A stretch of 64,000 nt of DNA, taken from assembly GCA_022578965.1 (NCBI GenBank), contig MU400528.1:372001-436000 (forward strand). The letters are read 5' to 3'. Of the stretch, positions 35,367 through 47,103 are shown in pieces. Positions within the stretch are counted from its first letter, which is position 1, and every line of letters begins with the position of its first letter. A program made the position numbers and the translations under genes. This DNA comes from Xylaria sp. FL1777. Its lineage: Eukaryota > Ascomycota > Sordariomycetes > Xylariales > Xylariaceae. The notes beneath the pieces are model-generated. The model searched no databases. It saw only the letters and a list, made by a program, of their open reading frames with translations, and was not told where the DNA came from.

Positions 35367-36534
35367 TCACACAAACCTGCCCCTCATAACTAAACGGCGC
35401 CAGATTGCTTCTTCATCCTCATCTTGGTCGGTCGTATAGTTTGTGGGTGTCGAGTCAATTGGGTCCGGATTGGCGCAAAGCTCGAAAAAATCTTCCTCCA
35501 TTCCTTCGCCAGGAGCGAATCCAAGATTAAGCAAGGTATCTCTTGGCACTGAATCAAACCTAGACAGAGGTTAGTTCCGATGTCCCGTTTGACCAAGCTA
35601 GCCAATATACTTGCCATCGGGAATGATAAGCAGTGTCAAGATCAGGAAATTCCGGTTTCGTATCACTTCCACCGTCGCCTCGAAATGCGGTATGTGGCGC
35701 GCTTGGCACGGAGCTGAAGTCGGTCGGATTTGTGGATGTTTCCACATCGGGTACATGAGCACCATAATCGTCCGCTGAACTGTTCCATCCGAATTCTGTT
35801 CTTTGCAGGGCCGGCGAGCCTTGGTAGCTAGAGCTAGGGTCACCATAAGAGCGTCGTTGCTCCTGTGAGTGGTCAAAAGCGCGTCTTCGGATATCCTCGC
35901 TCTGAAGATATATGTCACCAGGATTTTGGGGGGCACCATGTGGATTGACTATGGCTGAATTCGTCCCAGAGCTAGAGGACATCCTCCGGCTGCGCTGACT
36001 GGGCGGGATAGGGATAGGCCCTGATTGTCTTGGAGCACCATTGCTTTGCCTGAAGCCTGCCTCAGGACACTGGTGCTCCAAGTGCGATGCAACCGATATT
36101 TCCTCATCCAGTGGCGGAAGATGCAAGTCAGCCGACTCGCCATTTTGTAGGAATCTGCCGATTCGGCTCTCGTTAAACTTATTCACTAGCTCCGTCTGGT
36201 TATAGTTATTGCGATAATACTCTAGATTAGAAATGCCTGTGTCGCCGTAGGTGCCACGGCGAAGTGCCTGCAACACGATATCCTCGATATCTGGCCGGGC
36301 CTGGAGCACTATCGCCCATAGACGCTCGCCGTTCTGGCCCGTATAGCCACTACGCGGCCCTCTCTTGCGGACGGGCCGGTTATAAGTGCACTCAGTCCCG
36401 GCGCGGACGCAGACACTACACTTGGGGGCGGCGTTGTCACAGGGCTGGTGCTGAGAATTGCAACGGTCACAGGCACGACTCGCCTTCCGCTTCTTGGCCG
36501 CCCGCCTACCATCATCGCTCTCACCATCACTCAT
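35367..36534 (-). CDS. Zn2Cys6 (GAL4-type) transcription factor with a GC-AG intron
   Basis: Two exons on the minus strand, 36534-35615 and 35559-35367; 370 aa. Residues 22-49 form the binuclear zinc cluster, six Cys spaced C-X2-C-X6-C-X6-C-X2-C-X6-C, preceded by a KKRK basic patch and followed by RKRGPRSGY. No large fungal transcription-factor middle homology domain is present, so the protein is short for its class. The reading frame joins only if the 55-bp intron begins with GC: donor TG|GCAAGT, acceptor CTAG, with an ACTAAC-type branch site 12 bases before the acceptor. This makes Trp-Phe-Asp across the junction and opens a 63-residue acidic C-terminus (EEDFFELC, DQDEDEEA) that could be an activation domain. 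The overlapping GT at phase 0 leads to an immediate stop. It is divergent from the QutR-like gene. The regulated genes are unknown. Confidence 0.88.
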
Positions 36535-37848
36535 AGCCTCCGCGGCAAGGCGAGGTACCGGTGACCCACGCCGCCGCCGGTGGGATCACGGGTACCGTTG
36601 ATCAGGGGAAAGTAGCCGAGCTTATTAGCGTGTATGAAGCGAAAGGGCAGCGTAGGTGCGATATTGGTTGCCGCGTCCTACGAGCGGACAGAACAGCAAT
36701 AGCGTGAAAGGTTTCATCAACGAGAGCGACAGTCATGTGAAGGACTCGACAGACCGTTTAGGAATAGCAGATAAACGCGTCGCAATCCCGATTGACGTCG
36801 GGCGAATACGGCACGGCAAAATCAAACAGGTCGCATCAATTGAATAAATACCAGAGTAGTCATCGCCCTATCGGCCTAGGTGTAGGTTGGCATGTTACAA
36901 AGTTGTACCGGGCAAAGCCAAGCTTCGAATCAGCGTGATATAAGATGGGTGTGTTGTAGACGAAGTGTTGGAGCAAGTAAGCCAGGTTGGGTAGCTGTTG
37001 ACCTATGATGTGGCTCATAGCAGCTGCTTCCCTTTGTTCTCCATGTGGCCGTGCAGGTAAGTAAGTACCTAGTATAGGCGGAGGTACATCTCTAGTCTTG
37101 TGGCTGGGGTACCTATTTTATTGCTTAGATAGGTAACTGCTATCGACACTACAGTATGCGGAAGTAGGTAGCATCTACAGGTAGGCCTAGGTAGGGACTT
37201 ACTCAGTACCATGTACGCTGTAGATAATCCCCACTCCCGTTACTTACCGATTCTTAGAGGGGCCAAACCCCAGACGGTCCGACTACCTCTACTACTGGAC
37301 CAACCCAGCCAAAAGACGGCCACGGGCGAATCTTTCTACCCGGCCTGCCGATGAGCTTGCCGTGTCACTCGATCCACCGCGCTGGATGTTGATGCTCCCG
37401 TCTAGACCACCTGCTAGTCGATGATTAATATACTCGATTTCCAGGGATCCGCCCATCTCATCTTGCTTCTTCTTGCTTGCGGCCAAGATCATGACAACCT
37501 CACTAGAGACGTTCCCAAGTGAAGGCGTAGTTCAGAGAGCTTGACAAGGCCATAACGTGACCCATAGGCGCATCGCGAACCTTTGTCGGTCACACAAGAA
37601 CAACCGAGGTCGTGGCCTTATTCGGGCGAAGGACGGGAGGGTATATGTTCTTCCCGATCATAGACAAACTCGGCCCACCGACACCCAGTGCACAGCCTTC
37701 GTGGCCTGTTCTATATATCTTGAGTCTGCTCCCTCGGTTATGGTTGGGTTGTCGCGCGCATCTCAGGACACCCCGAGTTGAGATAGGAGCAGCTTACCGG
37801 TCGCAAGATCAAACACTGACTGTTGTTTGAATACCATCTGGGTAACCC
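36535..37848. other. Shared promoter region, Zn2Cys6 / QutR-like
   Basis: About 1.3 kb between two divergent start codons. The end next to the Zn2Cys6 gene has a strong GC-rich inverted repeat (listed separately). The middle (about 37040-37210) is rich in TAGGTA/TACCTA words. I found no clear match to the bipartite quinate-activator site. No gene is seen. Confidence 0.5.
36554..36596. promoter_or_regulatory. Long GC-rich inverted repeat just upstream of the Zn2Cys6 start
   Basis: Arm 36554-36569 (GGTACCGGTGACCCAC) and arm 36580-36596 (GTGGGATCACGGGTACC) complement each other except for one mismatch and one extra base, around a 10-base GCC-repeat loop. It lies 20-62 bases upstream of the ATG at 36534. 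It could be a palindromic operator (including CGG/CCG half-sites) or a stable hairpin in the mRNA leader. Confidence 0.6.
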
Positions 37849-40341
37849 ATGCAAGTCGCAATGAGAGCCATTCAGTATGGGTTAGTCGAAGCCGAGACCT
37901 TGACCACGCCAAATAAGGCGAACCTACGGCTTTTCTCGTCGGATGCTTCCATCGTCCTTGTCGGATGTCGTGGTGCTGGCAAGAAGACACTGGGCTTCAT
38001 AGCCGCGAAGTATCTAGGTCGCAGGCTGCTTACCGAGGACTACTATTTTGAGAACTCTACCGGCTGCAGTAGAGCAACATTCCTTCAGAAATATGGACGC
38101 GACACATTCAATAGCCAGACAGCCATTGTGTTGGCCCAGGCGCTGGACACGAATCGGTTCAATTGTGTCATCGAATGCAGCACTGCAATCTTGACCCAGG
38201 AGACACGAGCGGTGCTCTCGGCGTTTGCCGAGACCAATCCAGTCATATACATTCATCGGGACAAGGAGGACTTGTACAAGCTACTCCAACTCCCTGTCTC
38301 CGATGCCGAACGATTATTGGTGACGGATCAGAAACATCGCGAGTTCTGCAACTTTGAATACTTCAATCTCCTGGACACAAGCCCTAATTGCCAAAGCAAT
38401 GGAGAATCATTATTACGTTCCGCCTCCGTCCATTCTGCCAGATTAATCCACGCCAAACAGGAGTTTATCAACTTTCTCGACCATATCTCCGGCCAGGCTC
38501 TCGCGCGGTCTTGGGTACAGAACCCTTTCTCCGTCAAAGCGATCCCCCCAGAGCATCGATTATACACGTTTGTCTTGAATCTAAGGCTCTCGACCCTAAT
38601 TGACCTGGAGATGGACCTGGCGCAAATGGAAGCTCCAGCTGAGGCGATAGAGATCATCATTGACACATGGCCAGATAACATGTTTGACTTTATAGCCACC
38701 CAGGTTGCCCTCATAAGACGCAAACTCGACGTCCCGATTATATATTATGTCGAGGAAAATCCGCGAGAAGAGCGCCGAAGACCGTTAGAAGAGAGAGATG
38801 CCTCGGATTTTGCGTTAATAATGCACGGCCTTCGCCTCGGCGTTGATTATCTAAGTCTCGATCTCGAGAGAAGCGAGGAGCTTGTCCACAAGGTTCTCTC
38901 TATGCGCGGCCGTACTAAGATTATTGGTAACTACGTAATCAGAGGTTTTGGTGCTCCAAAATGGGACGATGATATCTATTTTCAACGCTACTTGCATGCC
39001 CAAAACCTAGGTTGCCATATCGTTCGGATCGCAAGATTTTGTGCAGGAGACAAAAATGATGAATTGCGCCAGAAGTTCATGGACAAGATTGCCAATCTAC
39101 TAGAACCCAAACCTCATATCATCGCGTACGATTTCTCCGTCTTTGGAATCGTAAGTCCATTCCAAGGCATCAGTCTAAACCCAGCTGGCCATGAGCTTTT
39201 AGAGAAGTCAAGTCGGGAGCCGATGGTTGGCGTTAACACAACTCGTGGTACTATCCGGACTTTCTTTCGAAGGGGGTGGATGCAACCACTTAATTTCTAT
39301 GTTGTGGGCGCTAATGTATATTACTCTGCATCTCCTTCTATGCACAGAGCCGCCTTTGAACACTACATGATGCCGCACACCTTTGAGCCGAAGCGGTGTA
39401 CAACAATAGAAGAGTTGGATCGGATCAGACGGGATCCAAACTTCGGCGGTGCTTCACTCACCGCGCCCTTCAAGGTAGCCATCATGGATCATATTGATCA
39501 TGTAAGCTTCCACGCCACTGCCATCGGTGCAGTAAACACTCTGCTCCCTCTTCGTGGCAAGACTTCTTCAATCATTGATCACGCAAACGCTCGAAACCAG
39601 GCTGGTACAACAGACAAGTTTTACGGCGATAACACTGACTGGAACTCTATAACCACCTGTCTACGCCGGGCTATCAGCCCTCGAAATTCGGTCCAACCGT
39701 CGCGGACCACGGGACTTATCATCGGCGCTGGTGGCATGGCTCGTGCCGCTATCTACGCCTTAATCAAGCTGGGTTGCCGGAAAATATTCATATTCAATCG
39801 CACCGTATCCAAGGCGGAGGAGGTTGCAGCACATTTCAATGCGTACGCGAAAGAGCACAGGCTTGTCGGTCGGCGTGGAGAAGAGGGACGAGTCTGCCAC
39901 ATCATTCAATCTGCAACCGACCCTTGGCCTGAAGAGTATCAACAGCCCACGATCATCTTATCATGTATCCCTTCTTTTGGAATCGACGACAAACCTGCTG
40001 TGGAATTCAGAATGCCACTCCAGTGGCTGCGAAGTCCCACCGGTGGTGTAGTTATAGAGGTAAGCGTTCGATAAATTCCGGCTTTCAGGGTGTTGAGCTG
40101 ACCAGAGCAGTTGGCCTACGAGCCTCTCATAACCCCCTTGGTCGTCCAAATGCGAAAGATTCGCGAGGATGGAAACACATCGTGGGTGATTATCGACGGC
40201 TTGGAAGTCGTGGGCGAGATGGCCATGGAAGCTTTTGAGCTCTACACAGGTCGAAATGCACCAAGAAGACTGATGAGGAGGGTCTGTGACGAGACGTGGA
40301 ATAAGCAATGCGCTCCTTTCCAACCACAGAGATTATCCTGA
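37849..40341 (+). CDS. qutR: QutR/QA-1S-like repressor: AROM-derived pseudo-enzyme
   Basis: Two exons, 37849-40059 and 40111-40341, with a 51-bp phase-0 intron; 813 aa. Three domains follow the order of the C-terminal part of the pentafunctional AROM protein: shikimate-kinase-like (P-loop GCRGAGKK at 39-46, with Lys where Ser/Thr is expected), type I dehydroquinase-like (about 245-470) and shikimate-dehydrogenase-like (about 480-813; SASPSMH at 493-499, K542, NTD at 595-597, nucleotide loop GAGGMARAA). In the dehydroquinase-like domain the catalytic His and Schiff-base Lys appear replaced, by V363 in GNYVIRG and R393 in HIVRIA. Such losses are typical of QutR/QA-1S, which sense pathway metabolites and hold the activator QutA inactive. 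No canonical quinate gene cluster (dehydrogenase, dehydroquinase, dehydratase, permease) is next to it, so it may be a paralogue serving another pathway with the divergent Zn2Cys6 gene. Confidence 0.9.
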
Positions 40342-41438
40342 TAACAATCACCAGCAAGTACGGAAAATGTAGCAGACTTGTTGAAAGGCGATGCGAAAAG
40401 AATGAGTCATCAAGCGACACTTGATAAATTCCTACCGAGAGGGAGGGGGGCGATAAGCTCAGGATGAACGGCCCGACGCCCTTGTTGGTGGCTAGAAAGA
40501 AGAGGCATGCCATAGAAATATGGCAAGAAGGAAGTAGCACATCTGCAGCACATGTAGGCAGAGAAGCTGAGTTTGGAAAATCTCAGTGTTACGTCTAATC
40601 TCTTCAAGCTTAAAGGTCTTGCGGCCAAGACAGAAGGAATGAAGAGGCTATTGGCGTTAAGTGGCACTATCTGAGATACGGGCGCTATGAGATAGTTTGG
40701 CCATCAATCTAGTGCGGAACACGATAATTGAGAACGCGATTATTGAATTGGCATGGGATGGAGAGGGTGGGGGATTGTATAGATACCAATCATTCTAAGG
40801 AAGTACACGCAAGATCCTTGGATTATAGAGCTAAATGGTTCAAGCAATATGCGTGCCTGAATTTTGAAAAGACGAGCGGACTCCATTATCACCAAATGTA
40901 ATTAGGAGCAGCCATAGTAGACAAACAGGTAGTTGGCCGATAGTCCGACTTCCCCCTGACTAGTCCAAGTGGTAGTAGTATTAGCTATCACTTCTTTCCT
41001 CTGCGAAAACATGGGTTCCTATACTTAGTAGGCAGCTGTGAGACGTTACTATGCATGGTCAATTGACTATTTCTACGGTGTATTTGGAAAAACCCTCTTA
41101 TACAAGATGTGTAACGCCCGTGAATACGCCGTATTCAAGAAAAGATAACCAATCACGTCTGTGCGTCTAGACGTGTAAGTGGACCGCTGGTCGGCAAGTA
41201 GTTGTGCGATACGGAGTATAGAGACTACCTATGTCTAACCTCAGGTAGATACTATATGAGTATTATATCAGTCGAGACATTAGCTTTAAAGTCTTAAAAA
41301 GTATTTATTTATAATCCTGGGTTATTATTGCTCTTTGATTTTCTACTTACTTATTTTTCAATCCTCTTTACCTTCGTCTAGAGTCCCTCCTTATACTTAT
41401 ATAGAAGAGCATTAGCACAACACCACAAAGGATTCAAG
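40342..41438. other. Intergenic region, no gene seen
   Basis: About 1.1 kb. The end near the following hydrolase is AT-rich, with a TTATATAG run at about 41396-41403 that could be its TATA element. Nothing else is recognised. Confidence 0.5.
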
Positions 41439-42881
41439 ATGAATCGAGCAGTGTATCGTTCGGGAACACGAATCCAGCCTCAGCCTCGCCCTACGCAGAT
41501 ACGACAGCTGTCTACGTCACCTACTACACCAGGCCGCCGTATGAGCAGTAGCGAGAGCAAGGCTTGCCCTAGAAATAATAACCCAGCAGTGCAAAGCGAC
41601 AGCCAAACCCTCAAGCTCCCAGATGGCCGCCTGTTAGGATTTGCCGAGTACGGCTCGCCAACGGGGAAACCCGTCTTCTTTTTTCACGGATTTCCATCCT
41701 CGCGGTTGGAGGTGAGTTTTCTGAGTTGGAATCCTTCCCAAGGTTTCAGTCGACCATCTTCCGCTTCTCTCCCCTGAATACGATGCCGTATTATGACCAC
41801 GGGGAAACCCCGGTCTCTAATCTCTGGAAATTCATATCCCGAGAACAAACTAAAGACTACTTCCTTGTTCGTTTGCTTAAAACTTTCCCTGCTAACAAAA
41901 ATATAAGGCCGAGGGAATCCTCAAACTCGTCCACCGCGAGGACCTGCGCATCATCGCGCCCGAGAGGCCCGGCTTCGGCCTCTCGACGTTCAACCCCCGA
42001 TACCGCGTGACCGATTGGCCTGGTGACGTGCGCGCGCTCGCGGCGCACCTGGGGATAAACCGGTTCGCCATCCTCGGCGGGTCGGGTGGCGCCCCGTACG
42101 CACTGGCGTGCGCGCGCGCGCTGCCCGCCGAGATGATGTCAGCCGTGGGAATCATGGCGCCCGCAGCACCGTGGAAGGAGCCCGGGATAGTGGGCGTACC
42201 GCTTTCGGTAGGTGATTTCAACGTTATCATACATGACTTTCGGGTTCATCCAACTGGATAAAGCGGTCATTTAGCTAACGGAACCTCGATGGCCTGGAAT
42301 AGGCTAGAATAGCGGCCCTCATGGGGTATTACTGGCCGGCCTCATTGAGGGCCGTCAGCGCCGGCGTAGTCGGACTGTGCCGGTGGCTTGCGGCGACGAG
42401 CTTTGTCACGCGGCGAATCGACAGATGGCTCGAGACAACGAGCGTCGCTCGCTCGGCATCGACGACCACTTCCCCGACGACCAATCCGTCGATATCTCCA
42501 TCCCCACCATCATCGCCACCTGGCCTAAAAGCAGCCAAAAAATCGACCCAAGAAACCCGCGCCGCCCTCCTGCGTTCCGTCTTCGAGACATTCCGGCAAG
42601 GGACGGCGCCGATGGTGCGGGAATCGCAGCTCCTGACGTGGGAAGGCTGGGGCTTCCCGCTCGACGAGGTGGTGTACGACAAGGTGCTCATCTGGCACGG
42701 CGTCGAGGACAGCCAGTCTCCCATCCGCATGGTCCGTTGGCTGGCGCGACAGCTACCGCACTGCGAGCTGCGCGAGTTCGAGGGCGAGACCCATTTCACC
42801 CTTGCGAAGCACCTGGGGGTGATATTGGAAGAGCTGGTGCCCATAGGCGTAAAATCCGAAGTGCTAGAGGGCGGAGCATAG
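41439..42881 (+). CDS. Alpha/beta hydrolase with a possible mitochondrial leader
   Basis: Three exons: 41439-41711, 41908-42207 and 42303-42881; introns of 196 and 95 bp, GT-AG and phase 0; 383 aa. The hydrolase core shows the oxyanion-side HGFPSSR motif, the nucleophile elbow GGSGGAPYA, an Asp in WHGVEDSQSP and a His in EGETHFT, a complete Ser-Asp-His triad. The first ~40 residues are Arg/Gln/Ser-rich without acidic residues (RQLSTSP), as in mitochondrial presequences, but this is only suggestive. A Ser/Thr/Pro-rich segment (about 230-250) interrupts the lid region. Third-exon acceptor use is a little uncertain, since a second AG lies 10 bases further on, but only the first keeps frame. The substrate is unknown. 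Confidence 0.88.
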
Positions 42882-44051
42882 AAAGATGTGAATCATGGCT
42901 GGACCATGACGTACACCTACAAACAAAGCAAAGCAATAAATATTTTTATTGCCAAAATTCCTAACTAGTCTGTCGTGATTTATTGACTGAAGATAAAGTC
43001 CGGTCTAATGCTTACGAAATGCTCGATATGTGGTAAGTTATACAATACATACCTATGGATGGCGAAGGATAAAGTCGGCTAGAAGCAAGGAAAATGAAAT
43101 TCAAAGCCCAATTACTAACAATATTGAATACACTCACTCTTTTCAGTCAATCGTGGGCTAGCGAGAGATGTATCGCGCCTTTTGTTAGTTGTCAAGTATA
43201 TATCTAGAGGAGGTAGGTATTGGAGACTTGGAGAGTGCAAGAGACGGTTATGGAATAGGGGCGCACAGACCACAACCGCCTGGGTTAAGTTGTCCCACAG
43301 GAATTTATGAAATCGCTTGCTGATTCTCCTCTCTCACCTCTCACGATTTCACACCTTCTAATCATTCATTATTGCCGTGGCATCCCGAAATGCCAGCAAA
43401 TACTACAAGGTGCAATGGCTCTAATTCGTATTAAGCGACTCGGTAACCGGAACATCGCTAAATGTACACATCAAGGGAGGGTTATGACTATCTAATACAC
43501 CTAATCGGCCTGCCATGATCTTGTGAAACCCTGAGCCATAACCTCTGTCCGCCGCTGATGAAGAGCTTTGGCCCCAAGCCTCCGATGCGCCGAGCCGTCC
43601 TCCTCCGACCATCCTGTTCTTCTGGGCGGAGTTAGGCTGAACACCACCTACCGGAGCTCCCTCGCTCGAGATAGGATGCAATAATAGGAAAGAGCAAGAT
43701 GTGTCTATGTCAGCACATGGCCATGAAACCCCAAGATGTAGTCGCCGTCCGCAACCATGCGCTGATTATCCTGGATGCCATGTCATGGGCTTTGGAAAAC
43801 GCGACCAGCTGTTCACGCGTTATAAAAACACCAGAACGTACAGTCGTGACAGGACACAGCGAAGTGGCCCATGCAACTGCAAAGAAAACAAGGCGCCTCG
43901 CTAATAGAAATAGACGAGAAACAGACGATCGGCCGATCCGATCGCTGGCGAAGTAAGTATACAGTCGAAGTCGCGAATGGATGAGATGCATGCAGTGTGG
44001 AATGAATGAGAAGCAACGATGCTATACGAATCGAGAAATCGACTCGACCGC
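42882..44051. other. Convergent intergenic region
   Basis: About 1.2 kb between two 3' ends. Short open stretches at 43307-43990 overlap on both strands and have no recognisable domain. I see no gene. Confidence 0.45.
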
Positions 44052-44735
44052 TTACACGAGCTCGAAACCTTCATCCTCGACGAGCTCGGCCTCTTGCGGG
44101 GGTGGCGCCGTCTTGCCGCGATGCAGGTCCTTCAGGGCCTTGCGACCCTTCACTGCATCTCCGTTGTAGTCTAAGATCTCGTACTCCTTCTCGACAAACT
44201 TCTCAGTCTCCTTCGGGTTTGTCTTGACGAAGACCTCGAGCGATAGCGGCTTTCCCGGACTCTCCGCTCTGTCAAAGCTATACAGGAAGTCGTCGGACAC
44301 GCTCTGTTTCCGCTGGGTGGAAGAAGGGAGGAGTTCGTGCAGAGACCGAGACATATTGGAAGGGTCCTGTAACTCGACTACCACGTTTGCCTTAGGCCGC
44401 AAGTAACGATCGGGGAGACTATGTCCTAGACGGCCGGCCACATTTGGCTTGTTGACATTGGGTGAACGGATGTGCTTGCTACTGTGTACACGTCAATACA
44501 CGATCTAGGAAGATGTCCGGTATGAAGAATGAAGAATAGCCACCACTCACCTTCGCAATCGCTCAGGTCGAACCTTCTCCTGCTGGCTCTCACTACCGGT
44601 TAACTCGCCGCTCAACAAGATGTATTGCACACCAGGAGACGCGCGGTTACCCCTCTCCCACTTGTGGTTATGGTCCTTGACTCGCTTCGTGTCGTGGGCG
44701 ATACTTCGCAGATCTCGGGTCTGTTCAAAAGCCAT
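44052..44735 (-). CDS. Conserved-looking protein of unknown function
   Basis: Two exons on the minus strand, 44735-44551 and 44481-44052, with a 69-bp GT-AG intron in phase 2; 204 aa. The start MAFEQTRDLRSIAHDTKRVK is highly charged, and the rest is hydrophilic with no signal peptide or membrane segment. Noticeable stretches are GRLGHSLPDRYLRPKANVVV, FLYSFDRAESPGKPLSLEVF and a short acidic C-terminus (EAELVEDEGFELV). The clean splice, the absence of internal low complexity and a typical leader argue for a real gene, probably cytosolic or nuclear. I do not recognise the family. A long pyrimidine-rich stretch on the same strand upstream (to about 45640) could be its leader and promoter. Confidence 0.7.
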
Positions 44736-45280
44736 TATAGAACAGAGATAGAGATACGAAAGGGTGCTGGTAGTAGTGACGACCTAAGAAAGGTACGATT
44801 TGGGTACGTCCGCAGACTGTCTCTAGAGCCTGGTTTCTATGATACCGATGTTGGGGGTTCCAGGCGAGGCGAGTGACTGTAGGAATTCCTTGAGATGAGG
44901 AAACAATACTTGTGGTCGACGAGGGGGGTAATGTACAAGTCAACGGATGGTTGATGGAGTTGGGTACTGATGATACCAAGAGATAATAGCTGGAGGCTAT
45001 GACAAAAGGGAAGGTCGGCTCTAAGTAGGGTTGAAGGGAGAGAAAGCGGCGGGAGGCAATAGAAGGGGATTCGAATCACGCGGTAGTTGAATGATGACGA
45101 TTAGGTAAGGCACGATAAGGTAGGTCTTGTGCTTGGTTGGTTTGCTGCTGCTTACGAAGCCGGGGAAACGGCTTTGTTCTTCTGCACTGCAGTCGGCACA
45201 GTGGAACGCGGACGAGAGAGAGGAGAGAGAGGAGAGCTCCGTCGAGACTCTGCACAATCGATACAATGGCAAGACAATGG

Positions 45281-45310
45281 GGAGAATCAGGAGAATCAGG
45301 AGAATCAGGA
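45281..45310 (+). repeat. 9-bp tandem repeat
   Basis: GGAGAATCA occurs three times in a row, followed by GGA, inside the putative leader of the 204-aa protein gene. Confidence 0.9.
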
Positions 45311-47075
45311 GGTGCAAGTGTACAATGTCAAGTGACGCAAGCGCCCGGAGTATGAGCTAATAAGCTAAGGCCGGCTGTACAGAGTGGGAGATGGCGGCGG
45401 CTTTGGCTTCGGCTTTGTTGGACGTTTGATGTCAGGAGCTGATGAGCATGAATGGTTGGTGCTGTGGGCAGAAAGAAGAAGTGGAGGAGGGAAAGACAAG
45501 CGTGTTTCGATCTTTATGAAGACAACGGACACAACGGACAGTAAGAAAGGAAAGTAAGGGTCAGGGAAGGTAACAGAACAGTCAGAGGGTGACAAAGGGA
45601 AGGGGTTGTCGGGTCGCTGGTTGTAGGTATCTCGCAACTGATCGCTTGCTTAGGCCGTGTGACTCAGATAAGACCTTGACGCAAGAGCCAACGGCATGGG
45701 CGAAGTAGATGAAATGACGACGGATTAGGAAATCCAGGTTCTGCAGCGATAGCCGATTAGGTGCCTACAGTGCATGATAAGTAGTGTAGTTAGGTAGGTA
45801 TAGGATTGTAGCGTGGCACGTCTAGGGGTATATTCATGTACCTAGCGTTTGCGTATAAGTGGCCTAGAGACAAGTGCACAGCTAAGACTAGCTTCTACGC
45901 CAGATCATCTTTAATATAATGAATGAATGAATTAAAATAGCAGTAATTTAGATTGTAGCAAGATAACCTTCTCCGTGTTTCTAGTATACTACGTATGCAT
46001 ATAATAGTGTTGGTAGTGTAAACCGAAGTTCTGTCCGCAGCATGTGGAATTATGCTAGGTGGGGAATGCGAGGGGGCCAATGTATGAGGACGGCCGCGCA
46101 TTGTTAGTTAGCATCGGACGGGCTTTACTAGAGAGACTGTTGTAATGCATGTACATGTAGGTAATCACACATATTCTATGACGCGATACCTATGCATGGT
46201 ACCTTATTCCAACCCATTGATATGTATACGTGCTCTATCAACATATAAGGTGCTATAAACCCGAAAGCCTTCCTAGGTATAACCTTGCTAAAGGGGACAT
46301 CTTCGACGAAAGGCAGATGTAGATAGATTAAGTACCTAGATAACTCTACCTACCTTCTAATATACTACCGGTACAATACCAGGTAGCTGATAAGGAAAAC
46401 ATTAAGCACCTGCATACATACATACATACTACCTCTTTAGGTAGTGAGTGTATCTAGCAAGGTACATAGCCTGCTGAGTACTCAGATAGACCAAACTCCA
46501 AGCAAGCATGGTGTGTGTGGGTGGGTGGGTTCATCGTCTGAGGTACCTACTCAGTATGGACTTATCTGCCTAGGTATTGTCGGGCTAGAACAGTTCCAAG
46601 GTTGCCAGTAAGAATCCTAAAAACCACCACGACTATCAACAGGACAAGTGATGATGGTGATAATGATGATACGATGCCGGCCATGTGACTCTGTTACGGC
46701 TAGCCGTTGGCACAGCCCATCTCGAGCCGACTGAAGGCGACGGTCCAATGAGCAGCTGCTGGATAGACGAATGGACATGAGGGGGCTCGTTGATTGGGGG
46801 GGCCTGGTGACACCCCTCTGAATCGCCAAATATGTATTCTCCGGTGTGATCTTGATTCCCATAAGTGTCTACTTATCACTCAAGGAATGTATCTAGCCAG
46901 CCTAGGGTAGGTAGACAGACAGGCCTAGGCCTTACGCGGTTGTTTCCAACAGTTGGAAGCCAAGGAGCTCGTCATCTACACCACCTCTCCCAATTCACTT
47001 ATTTGATTATACGATAGTATGTAGATAGGACTTGGCCGCTCGCCATTCTTAGCCTCGAGTTGTGCTTCGTACTAC

Positions 47076-47103
47076 CTTGAGCTTGAGCTTGAGCTTGAGC
47101 TTG
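47076..47103 (+). repeat. 6-bp tandem repeat
   Basis: CTTGAG repeated about four and a half times. Intergenic, no coding role seen. Confidence 0.9.

Noticed and set aside
35321..35372. Extra 3' exon of the Zn2Cys6 gene
   Set aside because: A GTGAGT donor overlaps the stop, but the possible introns are very short (38-49 bp) and the added residues match nothing I know.
36535..37848. Quinate-activator binding site in the shared promoter
   Set aside because: Only partial GGTAAG words were found, in TAGGTA-rich sequence; no match to the bipartite 16-bp consensus.
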